Shown in pieces: positions 1 to 4,566 of a stretch of DNA of 22,375 nucleotides. Source of the stretch: a virus; IMG/VR virus record IMGVR_UViG_3300007734_000481, positions 1 to 22,375 of that record. One strand, given 5' to 3'. The notes under the pieces are model-generated. The model worked only from the letters and a program-made list of their open reading frames with translations. It was not told where the DNA came from and did not search any database. Both the position numbers and the translations under genes were made by a program. Every line of letters starts with the position of its first letter. The stretch's first letter is position 1.

Positions 1-4
1 AACT

Positions 5-34
5 AGCGTCTACCCCAATAGGGTAAACCATGAT
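5..34. repeat. Two phased 15-bp operator-like boxes at the left edge
   Basis: A clear copy of the 15-bp box AGGGTAAACC(A)TGAT lies at 20-34. A degenerate copy (AGCGT..ACCCCAAT) lies exactly 15 bp upstream at 5-19. This is the same unit and period as the array at 444-533, so these look like the end of a second array that starts left of the window. A weaker, isolated relative (AGGATAAACGTGACG) sits at 92-106. Confidence 0.5.
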
Positions 35-383
35 AGAGTGCAGACACACGGGGCCATAACCCAGCCCTCTATGCGGTTGAGCCGACCAAGTAGGATAAAC
101 GTGACGAACTGGGTGAGTCTCAAGTAGTCCTCTGCCAATGTCGTGATGACACCGCAGACAAGGCGAACAGGGCAAGCGACTCAGGCGCTAACAAAGCGTA
201 GTCTAGATAAACGAGAGGCTCCCTTTTTAAAAGGACTACCCATCTACGGGTTCCTGTCTATTCCCGACTCATACCTATTTTTTTGCAGACGGGTTTGCAA
301 TAAGCAAAAGGCTAATTGCACTTTTTCGGCGGGAGTGAAGTACCCGCAAATATTTCACCGCAACGCTGACCCTCCCCCCCCCA
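35..383. other. Non-coding stretch, no gene supported
   Basis: No reading frame here has a ribosome binding site or a recognisable protein; the 100-codon plus frame over 143-445 ends inside the repeat region and looks accidental. Weak hairpins are visible, for example GCGGG/CCCGC around 329-350 and TGCAAT (296-301)/ATTGCA (315-320). A run of nine C residues sits just before the dyads at 384. Position between two box arrays suggests a control or origin region. Confidence 0.5.
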
Positions 384-436
384 TGTTGCGCGCACACAAC
401 ACTAGCACAAACCCTGTGTTGCGTAAATACAACACA
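384..436. repeat. Two TGTTG-N8-CAACA dyads in direct repeat
   Basis: Dyad 1 is TGTTG (384-388), 8 nt, CAACA (397-401). Dyad 2 is TGTTG (417-421), 8 nt, CAACA (430-434), with arms extendable to TGTGTTG/CAACACA (415-421/430-436). Each dyad is followed by CACTAG-N-ACAAACCCT (402-415 and 440-455), so a composite unit is duplicated. The geometry suits a dimeric DNA-binding protein; which one is unknown. Confidence 0.55.
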
Positions 437-443
437 TCACACT

Positions 444-533
444 AGGACAAACCCTAATAGGGTAAACCCTGACAGGGTAAACCCGCATAGGGAAAACCCT
501 GATGGGGTAAACGATACTAGGGTTAACCCTGAT
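444..533. repeat. Six-unit array of 15-bp palindromic boxes (iteron/operator array)
   Basis: Six units begin at 444, 459, 474, 489, 504 and 519, exactly 15 bp apart. The consensus is AGGGTAAACCCTGAT. The core AGGGTWAACCCT is palindromic, and the unit at 519 (AGGGTTAACCCT) is a perfect palindrome. The same box occurs singly or in pairs at both early promoters (803-843 and 4959-4973). Units recur without unique spacers, so this is not a CRISPR array. It could be replication iterons or a multi-site operator/titration array for the phage regulator. Confidence 0.75.
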
Positions 534-550
534 GCGTGGGATGCATAGGG

Positions 551-784
551 TTATGCGTTTTTTGCATGGGGTCGGCGGGAAGGGGATGGTGCTTTTCCCG
601 GGTACTTGGTCTCGATTGTTTCACGTGAAACAGTCACAGCGATCGGATGGATTGCGCGCCACAATTCCAGCACTTCGTTGAAGCCTACGGTGATATCACC
701 TTGGCCTGCGTGTAACAGAATTTCCCTTTGTGCTGGCGTGATTTTCCGATGGAAAACTCTAGTATCCGTGCGCGGTCTTGCCAT
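551..784 (-). CDS. Small ribbon-helix-helix-like hypothetical protein
   Basis: A 77-aa protein with ATG at 784, preceded on the minus strand by AAGGGA about 7 nt away. The N-terminal segment (residues ~9-45: FHRKITPAQREILLHAG, then GDITVGFNEVLELW) has the beta-strand/helix rhythm of small phage ribbon-helix-helix proteins (a basic strand, then 'TPAQ..IL..AG.G....G'), but no family is firmly recognised. The tail is basic and proline-rich. It is transcribed away from the ArdC operon across a shared intergenic region with regulator boxes. Codons for VSRETI (about 614-632) are formed by a perfect parS site. If the resemblance is right it would bind DNA; otherwise function is unknown. Confidence 0.55.
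   Translation of the reverse strand: MARPRTDTRVFHRKITPAQREILLHAGQGDITVGFNEVLELWRAIHPIAVTVSRETIETKYPGKAPSPSRRPHAKNA
617..632. promoter_or_regulatory. parS: Consensus parS (ParB-binding) site
   Basis: The 16-bp perfect palindrome TGTTTCACGTGAAACA matches the widely conserved chromosomal parS consensus (TGTTNCACGTGAAACA). It lies inside the 551-784 gene. No parA or parB is in the window. A chance match of 16 specified bases in 22 kb is very unlikely. Known biology: host ParB loads at parS and spreads; what it does on a phage is inference. Confidence 0.85.
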
Positions 785-802
785 GTGAGCGTCCCTTAAC
801 TT

Positions 803-868
803 AGGGTAATCCCTATTAGGGTTTGATTAGGGTTTGTCCCTATTCTACTGCGTATAGCAGTCTATACA
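803..868 (+). promoter_or_regulatory. Early promoter A with two operator types
   Basis: Boxes AGGGTAATCCCTATT (803-817), AGGGTTTGATT (818-828) and AGGGTTTGTCCCTAT (829-843) precede a -10-like TATACA (863-868). No good -35 hexamer is seen; the box at 829-843 occupies that position. A perfect inverted repeat GTATAG-CAGT-CTATAC (852-867) overlaps the -10. The predicted start is near 875. Box-to-dyad (8 bp) and box-to-TATACA (19 bp) spacings are identical at promoter B (4959-4998). The promoter drives the 919-2788 operon. The same region must also serve the divergent gene at 784; TAGAAT on the minus strand (847-842) is a possible -10 for it. Confidence 0.7.
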
Positions 869-880
869 ATACCTTCCATG

Positions 881-906
881 CCCAGCGATTTCCGCAGGGT
901 CTTTTT
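881..906 (+). terminator. Leader hairpin plus U-tract (attenuator-like) before the 919 gene
   Basis: CCC-A-GCG (881-887), loop ATTTC, CGC-A-GGG (893-899) form a 6-bp stem with one A/A mismatch, followed by TCTTTTT (900-906) and directly by the AGGAGG ribosome binding site (907-912). The same layout with different stem bases occurs at 5011-5034, which is structure-preserving variation. It may terminate early transcripts at about 30 nt unless antiterminated. Confidence 0.55.
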
Positions 907-918
907 AGGAGGATCAAG

Positions 919-1137
919 ATGACCATGAATGCTTTTATCAAGACAACCAAAGGCCTGCACAAAATCTACCGCAGTGGGAATGATTGGAAAATTGTTTTTC
1001 CTGATGGTTCTGAGCGCTGGCGCTCCGTGTGGCCCGATCATGTAAAGGCCTCACTTGTCCAGGCGCTGCGTCTAATTCCTGACGCGGATCATGCCGATTT
1101 GCAGATCGTCGATCTGTATAACCATCAAACTGCCTGA
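919..1137 (+). CDS. Hypothetical early protein, first gene of the ArdC operon
   Basis: A 72-aa protein. The start at 919 is chosen because AGGAGG (907-912) sits 6 nt upstream; the open frame extends further upstream to 823 but that part covers the promoter and leader. The sequence contains a compact strand-rich segment (IYRSGNDWKIVFPDGSERW, residues 15-33) then a helix, resembling small early phage proteins with no assigned function. It is the promoter-proximal gene of the operon that encodes the ArdC-like protein, so an early host-takeover or antidefence role is possible by context only. Confidence 0.75.
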   Translation: MTMNAFIKTTKGLHKIYRSGNDWKIVFPDGSERWRSVWPDHVKASLVQALRLIPDADHADLQIVDLYNHQTA

Positions 1138-1149
1138 CATTCCAGCCTG

Positions 1150-1168
1150 TAGACCCTGCCGGGGTCTA
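1150..1168 (+). other. Hairpin in the leader of the ArdC-like gene
   Basis: TAGACCC (1150-1156) and GGGTCTA (1162-1168) form a perfect 7-bp stem with loop TGCCG. No U-tract follows, so it is not an intrinsic terminator. A second small hairpin AATGT-CGC-ACATT follows at 1177-1189. They lie between the first gene and the ArdC-like gene and could affect mRNA stability or translation. Confidence 0.5.
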
Positions 1169-1219
1169 TGGGGTGCAATGTCGCACATTCGCCCGTAAGG
1201 GACTAATTCGGAGCACATC

Positions 1220-2002
1220 ATGCAAAACACGGTCAATTGGTCTTCCCTTCTAGCTGATGCGGTCAACAAGCCCGGCATCATTTCTCAGGCCTACAGCGCG
1301 TTTTACCGCTACAGCGTAGGCAATCAAATGCTCGCTTACAGCCAATGCGTAGGGCGCAATATCCCTGTCGGGCCTATCGCTACGTTTAAGCGTTGGCAAG
1401 CCTTGGGGCGCAATGTTCTGAAGGGTTCCAAGGCTATACAGCTATGTATGCCTGTCACCATCACCAAAAAGGATGAAAACGGCGAAAAAACGGGCGATTG
1501 TTTCCAGGCCTTCGTGCTCAAAAACAATTGGTTTGTTTTGTCTCAGACCGAGGGCGCAGACTACACCGAGGAACCAGTTAGCCCACAATGGGATAAGACC
1601 CTCGCACTGCAAGCCCTAGATGTTACGGAAGTCGCCTTCGATCATACAGACGGGAATTGCCAGGGCTACGCTGTCGGGCGAAATATCGCCGTTTCCCCTG
1701 TTGCAGCCTTACCCCATAAAACCCGATTTCATGAAATCGCGCACGTTGTCCTGGGTCATACATCCGAGGGCCAATTGTCTGACTCTGAGCGTACACCTAG
1801 GGACATTCGGGAAGTGGAAGCCGAGAGCGTAGCCTACATTTGTTGCAGCATCCTAGGGCTTCCGGGCCTGACAGAGTGCAGGGGCTATATCCAAGGCTGG
1901 CTGCAAGGCGGCGAGATCACCGATAAGACCGCGCAACGCATCTTCGGGGCCGCTGAAAAGATTCTCAAGGCAGGGCGCAAGCCTGAGATGGTGACCGAAT
2001 GA
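1220..2002 (+). CDS. ardC: ArdC-like antirestriction protein (ssDNA-binding plus zincin domain)
   Basis: A 260-aa protein. Residues ~1-105 match the ArdC N-terminal ssDNA-binding domain (YSVGNQMLAYSQ, GPIATFKRWQALGR, KGSKAIQL). Residues ~160-215 carry a zinc metallopeptidase motif HEIAHVVLGH (H171, E172, H175) with a downstream acidic segment EVEAESVAY (E200/E202) as likely third ligand. ArdC proteins of plasmids and phages protect incoming DNA from restriction systems; the known ones bind ssDNA. GGAG lies 8 nt before ATG 1220. The stop overlaps the next start (ATGA). The early position behind promoter A fits a first-to-be-made antidefence protein. The protein is shorter than many plasmid ArdC/TraC forms but has both domains. 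Confidence 0.85.
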   Translation: MQNTVNWSSLLADAVNKPGIISQAYSAFYRYSVGNQMLAYSQCVGRNIPVGPIATFKRWQALGRNVLKGSKAIQLCMPVTITKKDENGEKTGDCFQAFVLKNNWFVLSQTEGADYTEEPVSPQWDKTLALQALDVTEVAFDHTDGNCQGYAVGRNIAVSPVAALPHKTRFHEIAHVVLGHTSEGQLSDSERTPRDIREVEAESVAYICCSILGLPGLTECRGYIQGWLQGGEITDKTAQRIFGAAEKILKAGRKPEMVTE

Positions 2003-2211
2003 GTCAATTTCCTGCCTATCAAACGGCAGGGATTGCAGCCCGTTGGGGCTGTTATTCCTGCTGCACTCAGCTAGACCCTGCGACCCTGCGCGAGTCCGGC
2101 TATCCACCGGGGCGCGGTCAGTATTCCATGCAATGCGCCCATTGCAAAGCCTACACATGGTTTGATTTAACCCAACAATCGGAGCCTTCATCATGCGTGA
2201 AACCATCCTAG
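1999..2211 (+). CDS. Small zinc-ribbon protein
   Basis: A 70-aa protein with ATG overlapping the ArdC stop by 4 bp, indicating translational coupling. Two knuckles, CYSC (residues 18-21, with a further C22) and CAHC (~46-49), about 25 residues apart, make a probable zinc ribbon. The sequence between them is polar and the C-terminus is Ser/Gln-rich. Such proteins often bind nucleic acid or another protein; no specific family is recognised. Its coupling to the ArdC-like gene suggests a related early role. Confidence 0.7.
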   Translation: MSQFPAYQTAGIAARWGCYSCCTQLDPATLRESGYPPGRGQYSMQCAHCKAYTWFDLTQQSEPSSCVKPS

Positions 2212-2288
2212 ACCTAGCCCTCGCAATCATCCTAGGCTGCGCCCTTGCAACCCTGGCCCTGTCCTATTTCGACATTCTCTGGAGTTAA
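2193..2288 (+). CDS. 31-aa single-pass membrane microprotein
   Basis: ATG 2193 is preceded by GGAG (2181-2184) 8 nt upstream and the frame ends at TAA 2286-2288. The product begins MRETILDLALAIILGC, continues ALATLALSYFDILWS, and is almost entirely one hydrophobic helix (residues ~5-28). It overlaps the 3' end of the zinc-ribbon gene by 19 bp in another frame, and its end supplies the GGAG (2281-2284) ribosome binding site of the next gene. Likely an inner-membrane microprotein of unknown function; an early membrane effector such as superinfection exclusion is possible but unproven. Confidence 0.65.
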   Translation: MRETILDLALAIILGCALATLALSYFDILWS

Positions 2289-2291
2289 ACA

Positions 2292-2555
2292 ATGTACTTT
2301 GAACCCGGACATTACGTTGACCCCGCAATCAACTATGAGAATGCTGCCCAGGCATGGGCTAAACACTTAGATCAGCCATTTCCAGGCAATGCCGACCCCT
2401 ACCAATTGACTATGTGCTTTGGTTTGCTTCATGCACTTTTTCGTGACGTTAACCAGCAAACGATTGATGATATAGAGGCAGACCCGGATGCATTCGCTGC
2501 CCGTGTAGCTGCCTATCGGCATAACATGGCTATGGAAAAGGTCGCGGAACAATGA
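2292..2555 (+). CDS. Hypothetical early protein
   Basis: An 87-aa soluble, acidic protein with ATG at 2292 and GGAG (2281-2284) upstream, located in the 3' end of the preceding microprotein gene. It appears largely helical in its C-terminal half (residues ~45-85), with no cysteine motif or membrane segment. The stop overlaps the next start (ATGA at 2552-2555). I do not recognise the family; operon position with the ArdC-like gene is the only functional clue. Confidence 0.7.
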   Translation: MYFEPGHYVDPAINYENAAQAWAKHLDQPFPGNADPYQLTMCFGLLHALFRDVNQQTIDDIEADPDAFAARVAAYRHNMAMEKVAEQ

Positions 2556-2788
2556 TTATCGAATACCTGCACCCTATCGGGCCTGGGCTGACCTTGGTCT
2601 GCGAGATCGAATACTATCCGGGAGACCCTGGTAACCCTGATGCTGAGTCGGGCACATGTTGCCCTCAAGAGCCAGAGCAGGCGTTTTTTTGCTCTGCCAA
2701 ACTACATGGGGTTGACGTTACCGATGTCCTCGCAGACCACCTAAAAACCTACATCGAGGAGCGCGCATTGTGGTCTATGCTGCACTAG
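2552..2788 (+). CDS. Hypothetical protein, last gene of the ArdC operon
   Basis: A 78-aa acidic protein coupled to the previous gene by an ATGA overlap. It contains a CC pair (residues ~36-37) and a single further Cys in AFFCSAKLHG, and has a strand-rich N-terminal half (LTLVCEIEYYPGD), reminiscent of small phage/prophage proteins that begin with a short beta domain. It is followed after about 40 bp by a strong terminator, so it closes the operon. Function is unknown. Confidence 0.7.
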   Translation: MIIEYLHPIGPGLTLVCEIEYYPGDPGNPDAESGTCCPQEPEQAFFCSAKLHGVDVTDVLADHLKTYIEERALWSMLH

Positions 2789-2826
2789 CCCTCATCCTGA
2801 GAATAATTCTCGGCAAGCGCTAACTT

Positions 2827-2847
2827 AGGCCCTACGGGGCCTTTTTT
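2827..2847 (+). terminator. Intrinsic terminator of the 919-2788 operon
   Basis: AGGCCC (2827-2832), tetraloop TACG, GGGCCT (2837-2842) form a GC-rich 6-bp stem followed by a T-run to 2847. It terminates plus-strand transcription. The stop codon of the convergent minus-strand gene (2846-2848) sits in the T-run, so the two operons meet tail to tail here. Confidence 0.85.
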
Positions 2848-3073
2848 ATTGGCCTGGAGCGCACCTAATCCTGAGTTTCGGTTGACCCTGCGCCGGGAAT
2901 AGTTCCTCGGCTATCACCATGCGCCCGTCAACATCGTAAGAAATGCGCCCATATTTGTTCTTACGGACACGGGTTACCGTGCCCACATACGGTTCACCTC
3001 TAACTGGATAGACCGCAGTTAGCTGCCCAGTCTTTAGGTAAACGCTGCGCCAGTTGACTCCCTTATGGTTCAC
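2846..3073 (-). CDS. Hypothetical small basic protein downstream of rusA
   Basis: A 75-aa basic protein. It starts with GTG at 3073 overlapping the RusA stop (GTGA), with GAGGA about 8 nt upstream, so it is translated in coupling with RusA. Residues ~10-55 read like a small SH3-type barrel (TGQLTAVYPVRGEPYVGTV, RISYDVDGRMVI). This is an impression, not a family assignment. Last gene of the minus-strand replication operon. Confidence 0.65.
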   Translation of the reverse strand: MNHKGVNWRSVYLKTGQLTAVYPVRGEPYVGTVTRVRKNKYGRISYDVDGRMVIAEELFPAQGQPKLRIRCAPGQ

Positions 3074-3495
3074 GGCAATTCCTCTCGGATCATAATATTC
3101 ACGCCAGGGTTTCGGTCATAAACTTTGATTATATGAAGACTCACCAACTGGCTGTCATCCTTATAAACGACCCCATTCAGCCCGTCCAGCACCGATTTTG
3201 CGAGGTTGTCTAGGTCTGGCTTTTTGGTTGGCCTCTCCAGGCCGCTTAAACAGGCCGCTATACGCTTTTTCGAGTAGCTCTTAGGGATGGGTAGCCTAAA
3301 GTAAAGAAAAGCCGCCAGGGGCGTTTCTAGCGGCTCGCGGGTCATGGCCTGTTGTGCCGCTTCCCTAACGGATGCCTCATAGTCGCTAGTTTTTTTCGGC
3401 GTGTAAGACCGGACAAAACCCCCGACTTTTGAGAATCGGGGCCTGCCCTTGGGTACTGGGTCTAGGTCAACGTGGAAAATGACAGAAAAGCTCAT
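3070..3495 (-). CDS. rusA: RusA-family Holliday junction resolvase
   Basis: A 141-aa protein, close to the usual length of RusA nucleases (about 120-140). The N-terminal VPKGRPRF (residues 14-21) and the C-terminal KPDLDNLAKSVLDGL (92-106) followed by NGVVYKDDSQL (107-117) match the family; D94, D96 and D104 are the probable metal-binding carboxylates. RusA cleaves Holliday junctions symmetrically with Mg2+, resolving branched DNA made by replication and recombination before packaging. The ATG overlaps the stop of the upstream gene by 4 bp, with AGGA just upstream. It sits in the Cro-led minus operon opposite the ERF/YqaJ recombination operon, whose joint molecules it could resolve. Confidence 0.93.
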   Translation of the reverse strand: MSFSVIFHVDLDPVPKGRPRFSKVGGFVRSYTPKKTSDYEASVREAAQQAMTREPLETPLAAFLYFRLPIPKSYSKKRIAACLSGLERPTKKPDLDNLAKSVLDGLNGVVYKDDSQLVSLHIIKVYDRNPGVNIMIREELP

Positions 3496-3662
3496 TTTTC
3501 CTTGCTCATCCAGTACAAAAGCTCTGTTGTTGCTTTTTTACCACGGATTTTCTCAATGTCCGAAATAACGCCTTCCCACCAGCCGCGAGCTTGCGTGGGG
3601 CCAATCTCCTTGGCTTTCGCCCTGTAGCGTCTGATCCACTCCCTCGCCTCGCATCGCCTCAT
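3492..3662 (-). CDS. Small Cys/Arg-rich phage protein (CEAREW family)
   Basis: The frame is open from 3764 to the stop at 3492, but the first ~34 codons overlap the well-started gene at 3771 and read like noise (Lys/Ser-rich). The convincing part begins near the ATG at 3662, MRRCEAREWIRRY, and includes GWWEGVISDIEKIRGKKA. This is the pattern of short phage proteins with a CEAR-W motif and a C-terminal helix ending in IRG. A GGAG lies only 3 nt before ATG 3662, so the start is uncertain and translation may depend on the upstream gene. The stop overlaps RusA's start. Function is unknown; placement among replication genes suggests an accessory role. Confidence 0.6.
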   Translation of the reverse strand: MRRCEAREWIRRYRAKAKEIGPTQARGWWEGVISDIEKIRGKKATTELLYWMSKEK

Positions 3663-3771
3663 ATGCTCCAAGATCTCCGGTGAGAAATAGGGCTTTATCA
3701 ACGATTGCGGCAGGGTAGTGGACTCCCTCTCGGACTTTATTAAGGATTTTTTGCGCTTGGTCATATGTCAT
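3553..3771 (-). CDS. Small phage protein (MTYDQAQKIL... family), overlaps the next gene
   Basis: A 72-aa frame starting at ATG 3771 with GGAGG five nt upstream, the best ribosome binding site nearby. The first ~34 residues (AQKILNKVREGVHYPAAIVD, then KALFLTGDLG) match a short-protein pattern I recall in phage replication regions. The remainder overlaps the CEAREW protein in another frame over about 110 bp and is less protein-like. Either both frames are translated, or the pair is an ancestral fusion broken by a frameshift, or a programmed frameshift joins them. The start overlaps the end of the replication-organizer-like gene (ATGA, 3768-3771). Confidence 0.6.
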   Translation of the reverse strand: MTYDQAQKILNKVREGVHYPAAIVDKALFLTGDLGAYEAMRGEGVDQTLQGESQGDWPHASSRLVGRRYFGH

Positions 3772-4121
3772 GATCCCCTCCTTAGTTGCTCCAGCCTCTC
3801 AAAAATATGGTCAGGCATCGGCACAGCACCCCTAATTCGCTCCTGATACTGCTCGGCCATCGTGACCTTCTTGACCGGCTCGGGTATCTCAGCACCATCC
3901 CATCGCTGCTGGTTGAGGTAGACCAACGGGGCAGGAATGTAAGCCCCATTGTCTTTGCGCCATTGGTCGGTCGTTTTTTGCCATTCGACATGCTTCAAAA
4001 TCTGGTCTGTACAATGTTCGTACAAGCCTTTTTTCCACTTGGCTTGGCAAGCTGACTTCGCACCCTTGCGAGGGCTTTTGGGCCATGCTGCCCAGAAGCG
4101 ATCAAATCCTGATTCAAACAT
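3768..4121 (-). CDS. Replication-organizer-like protein (O/DnaT C-terminal-type domain)
   Basis: A 117-aa protein. The sequence FDRFWAAWPKSPRKGAK (residues 6-22), then W-rich helices, then GAYIPAPLVYLNQQRWDGAE (~58-77) matches the C-terminal domain common in phage replication initiation/organizer proteins and DnaT-like proteins (pattern F..FW..YP...K..A...W, then YIP.P..YLN..RW). Here that domain is essentially the whole protein, without an N-terminal winged-helix origin-binding domain. It may therefore act as a helicase/primosome recruiting factor, with origin recognition supplied elsewhere (host DnaA boxes lie at 4327-4345). GGAG precedes ATG 4121, overlapping the zinc-ribbon gene by 8 bp. 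Confidence 0.75.
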   Translation of the reverse strand: MFESGFDRFWAAWPKSPRKGAKSACQAKWKKGLYEHCTDQILKHVEWQKTTDQWRKDNGAYIPAPLVYLNQQRWDGAEIPEPVKKVTMAEQYQERIRGAVPMPDHIFERLEQLRRGS

Positions 4122-4323
4122 CTTTATCTCCTGCTCCTCCAGAAAGAGAACAGCGGCAGGCGGGAGGTTCGCTTTTCAGGATGGAGATCAGGCCATCCCT
4201 AGCCGTGTCCAAAAAATCTTTGCCCTTTATCTCATACCTCTTGCAACTAGCGCAAGTCCAAGCAACCTTACCGCTTGTCAACTCGCTCTGTCTGACTTGT
4301 CCCCCACACTTGCACTGTCTCAT
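4114..4323 (-). CDS. Zinc-ribbon protein upstream of the replication gene
   Basis: A 69-aa protein from ATG 4323 (a GTG three bases upstream is also possible). GGGGA (4331-4335) lies 7 nt upstream. CKCGG (residues 4-8) and CASC (~24-27) form a two-knuckle zinc ribbon; two more cysteines follow (PPACRC, ~54-58). It resembles small phage zinc-ribbon proteins near replication genes, which probably bind DNA or partner proteins; no exact function is assigned. Its leader contains DnaA boxes and a possible pseudoknot, so its expression, and that of the coupled replication gene, may be regulated. Confidence 0.7.
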   Translation of the reverse strand: MRQCKCGGQVRQSELTSGKVAWTCASCKRYEIKGKDFLDTARDGLISILKSEPPACRCSLSGGAGDKDV

Positions 4324-4326
4324 CAC

Positions 4327-4345
4327 TTATCCCCAGTTATCCACA
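4327..4345. promoter_or_regulatory. Tandem DnaA boxes (candidate origin element)
   Basis: TTATCCCCA (4327-4335, one mismatch) and TTATCCACA (4337-4345, perfect match to TTATNCACA) lie one base apart. They sit just upstream of the zinc-ribbon and replication-organizer-like genes. Chance occurrence of one box is plausible; two adjacent boxes next to a replication gene are more suggestive of a DnaA-dependent origin or control site. Confidence 0.55.
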
Positions 4346-4385
4346 AGGGTGCTTTTTGGTGGATGTCTGAGCAAAGCACAGCCTT
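4339..4385 (-). promoter_or_regulatory. Possible pseudoknot/switch hairpin in the leader of the 4323 gene
   Basis: On the minus-strand RNA, AAGG (4385-4382), a CT bulge and GTGCTTT (4379-4373) pair with AAAGCAC (4355-4349) and CCTT (4348-4345). The loop contains ATCCAC (4364-4359), which is complementary to GTGGAT (4344-4339) immediately 3' of the stem and just before the GGGGA ribosome binding site. The lower 4 bp of the stem and the loop pairing probably exclude each other, so the element may switch between a long hairpin and an H-type pseudoknot. Confidence 0.45.
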
Positions 4386-4566
4386 ACCGTACCAAAACGG
4401 GGTTCGCTCTGTGCCTTGTGCTTTCCGGAGCCATGCCGTCGCACCGCACTATCCCAGACTATTTCAACCACCGCGCTCTAGGAATTCGCCCACGCTCCCG
4501 GCTCTGGCTTGCTCGTGTAACCGGGTATCCCAAACCTGACCATCGACGTACCGCATCAGGCCGTCC
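4386..4566. other. Untranslated stretch between structured RNA and zinc-ribbon gene
   Basis: No gene is supported. An open minus frame over 4459-4707 has a GTG start without a good ribosome binding site and runs through the structured RNA. A CCCGG/CCGGG stem of 5 bp is visible around 4496-4524 but without conserved context. Part of this stretch may be the transcribed leader of the 4323 gene. Confidence 0.4.

Noticed and set aside
1-140. tRNA-like sequence at the left edge
   Set aside because: No T-loop (GGTTCRANTCC) or acceptor stem could be matched on either strand.
143-445. 100-aa plus-strand frame
   Set aside because: No ribosome binding site, mixed low-quality sequence, ends inside the dyad and box repeats.
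444-533. CRISPR array
   Set aside because: Units are contiguous 15-bp palindromic boxes with no unique spacers and no cas genes.
803-840. Telomere-like TTAGGG repeats
   Set aside because: The TTAGGG strings are part of the 15-bp operator boxes; phage context and no terminal position.
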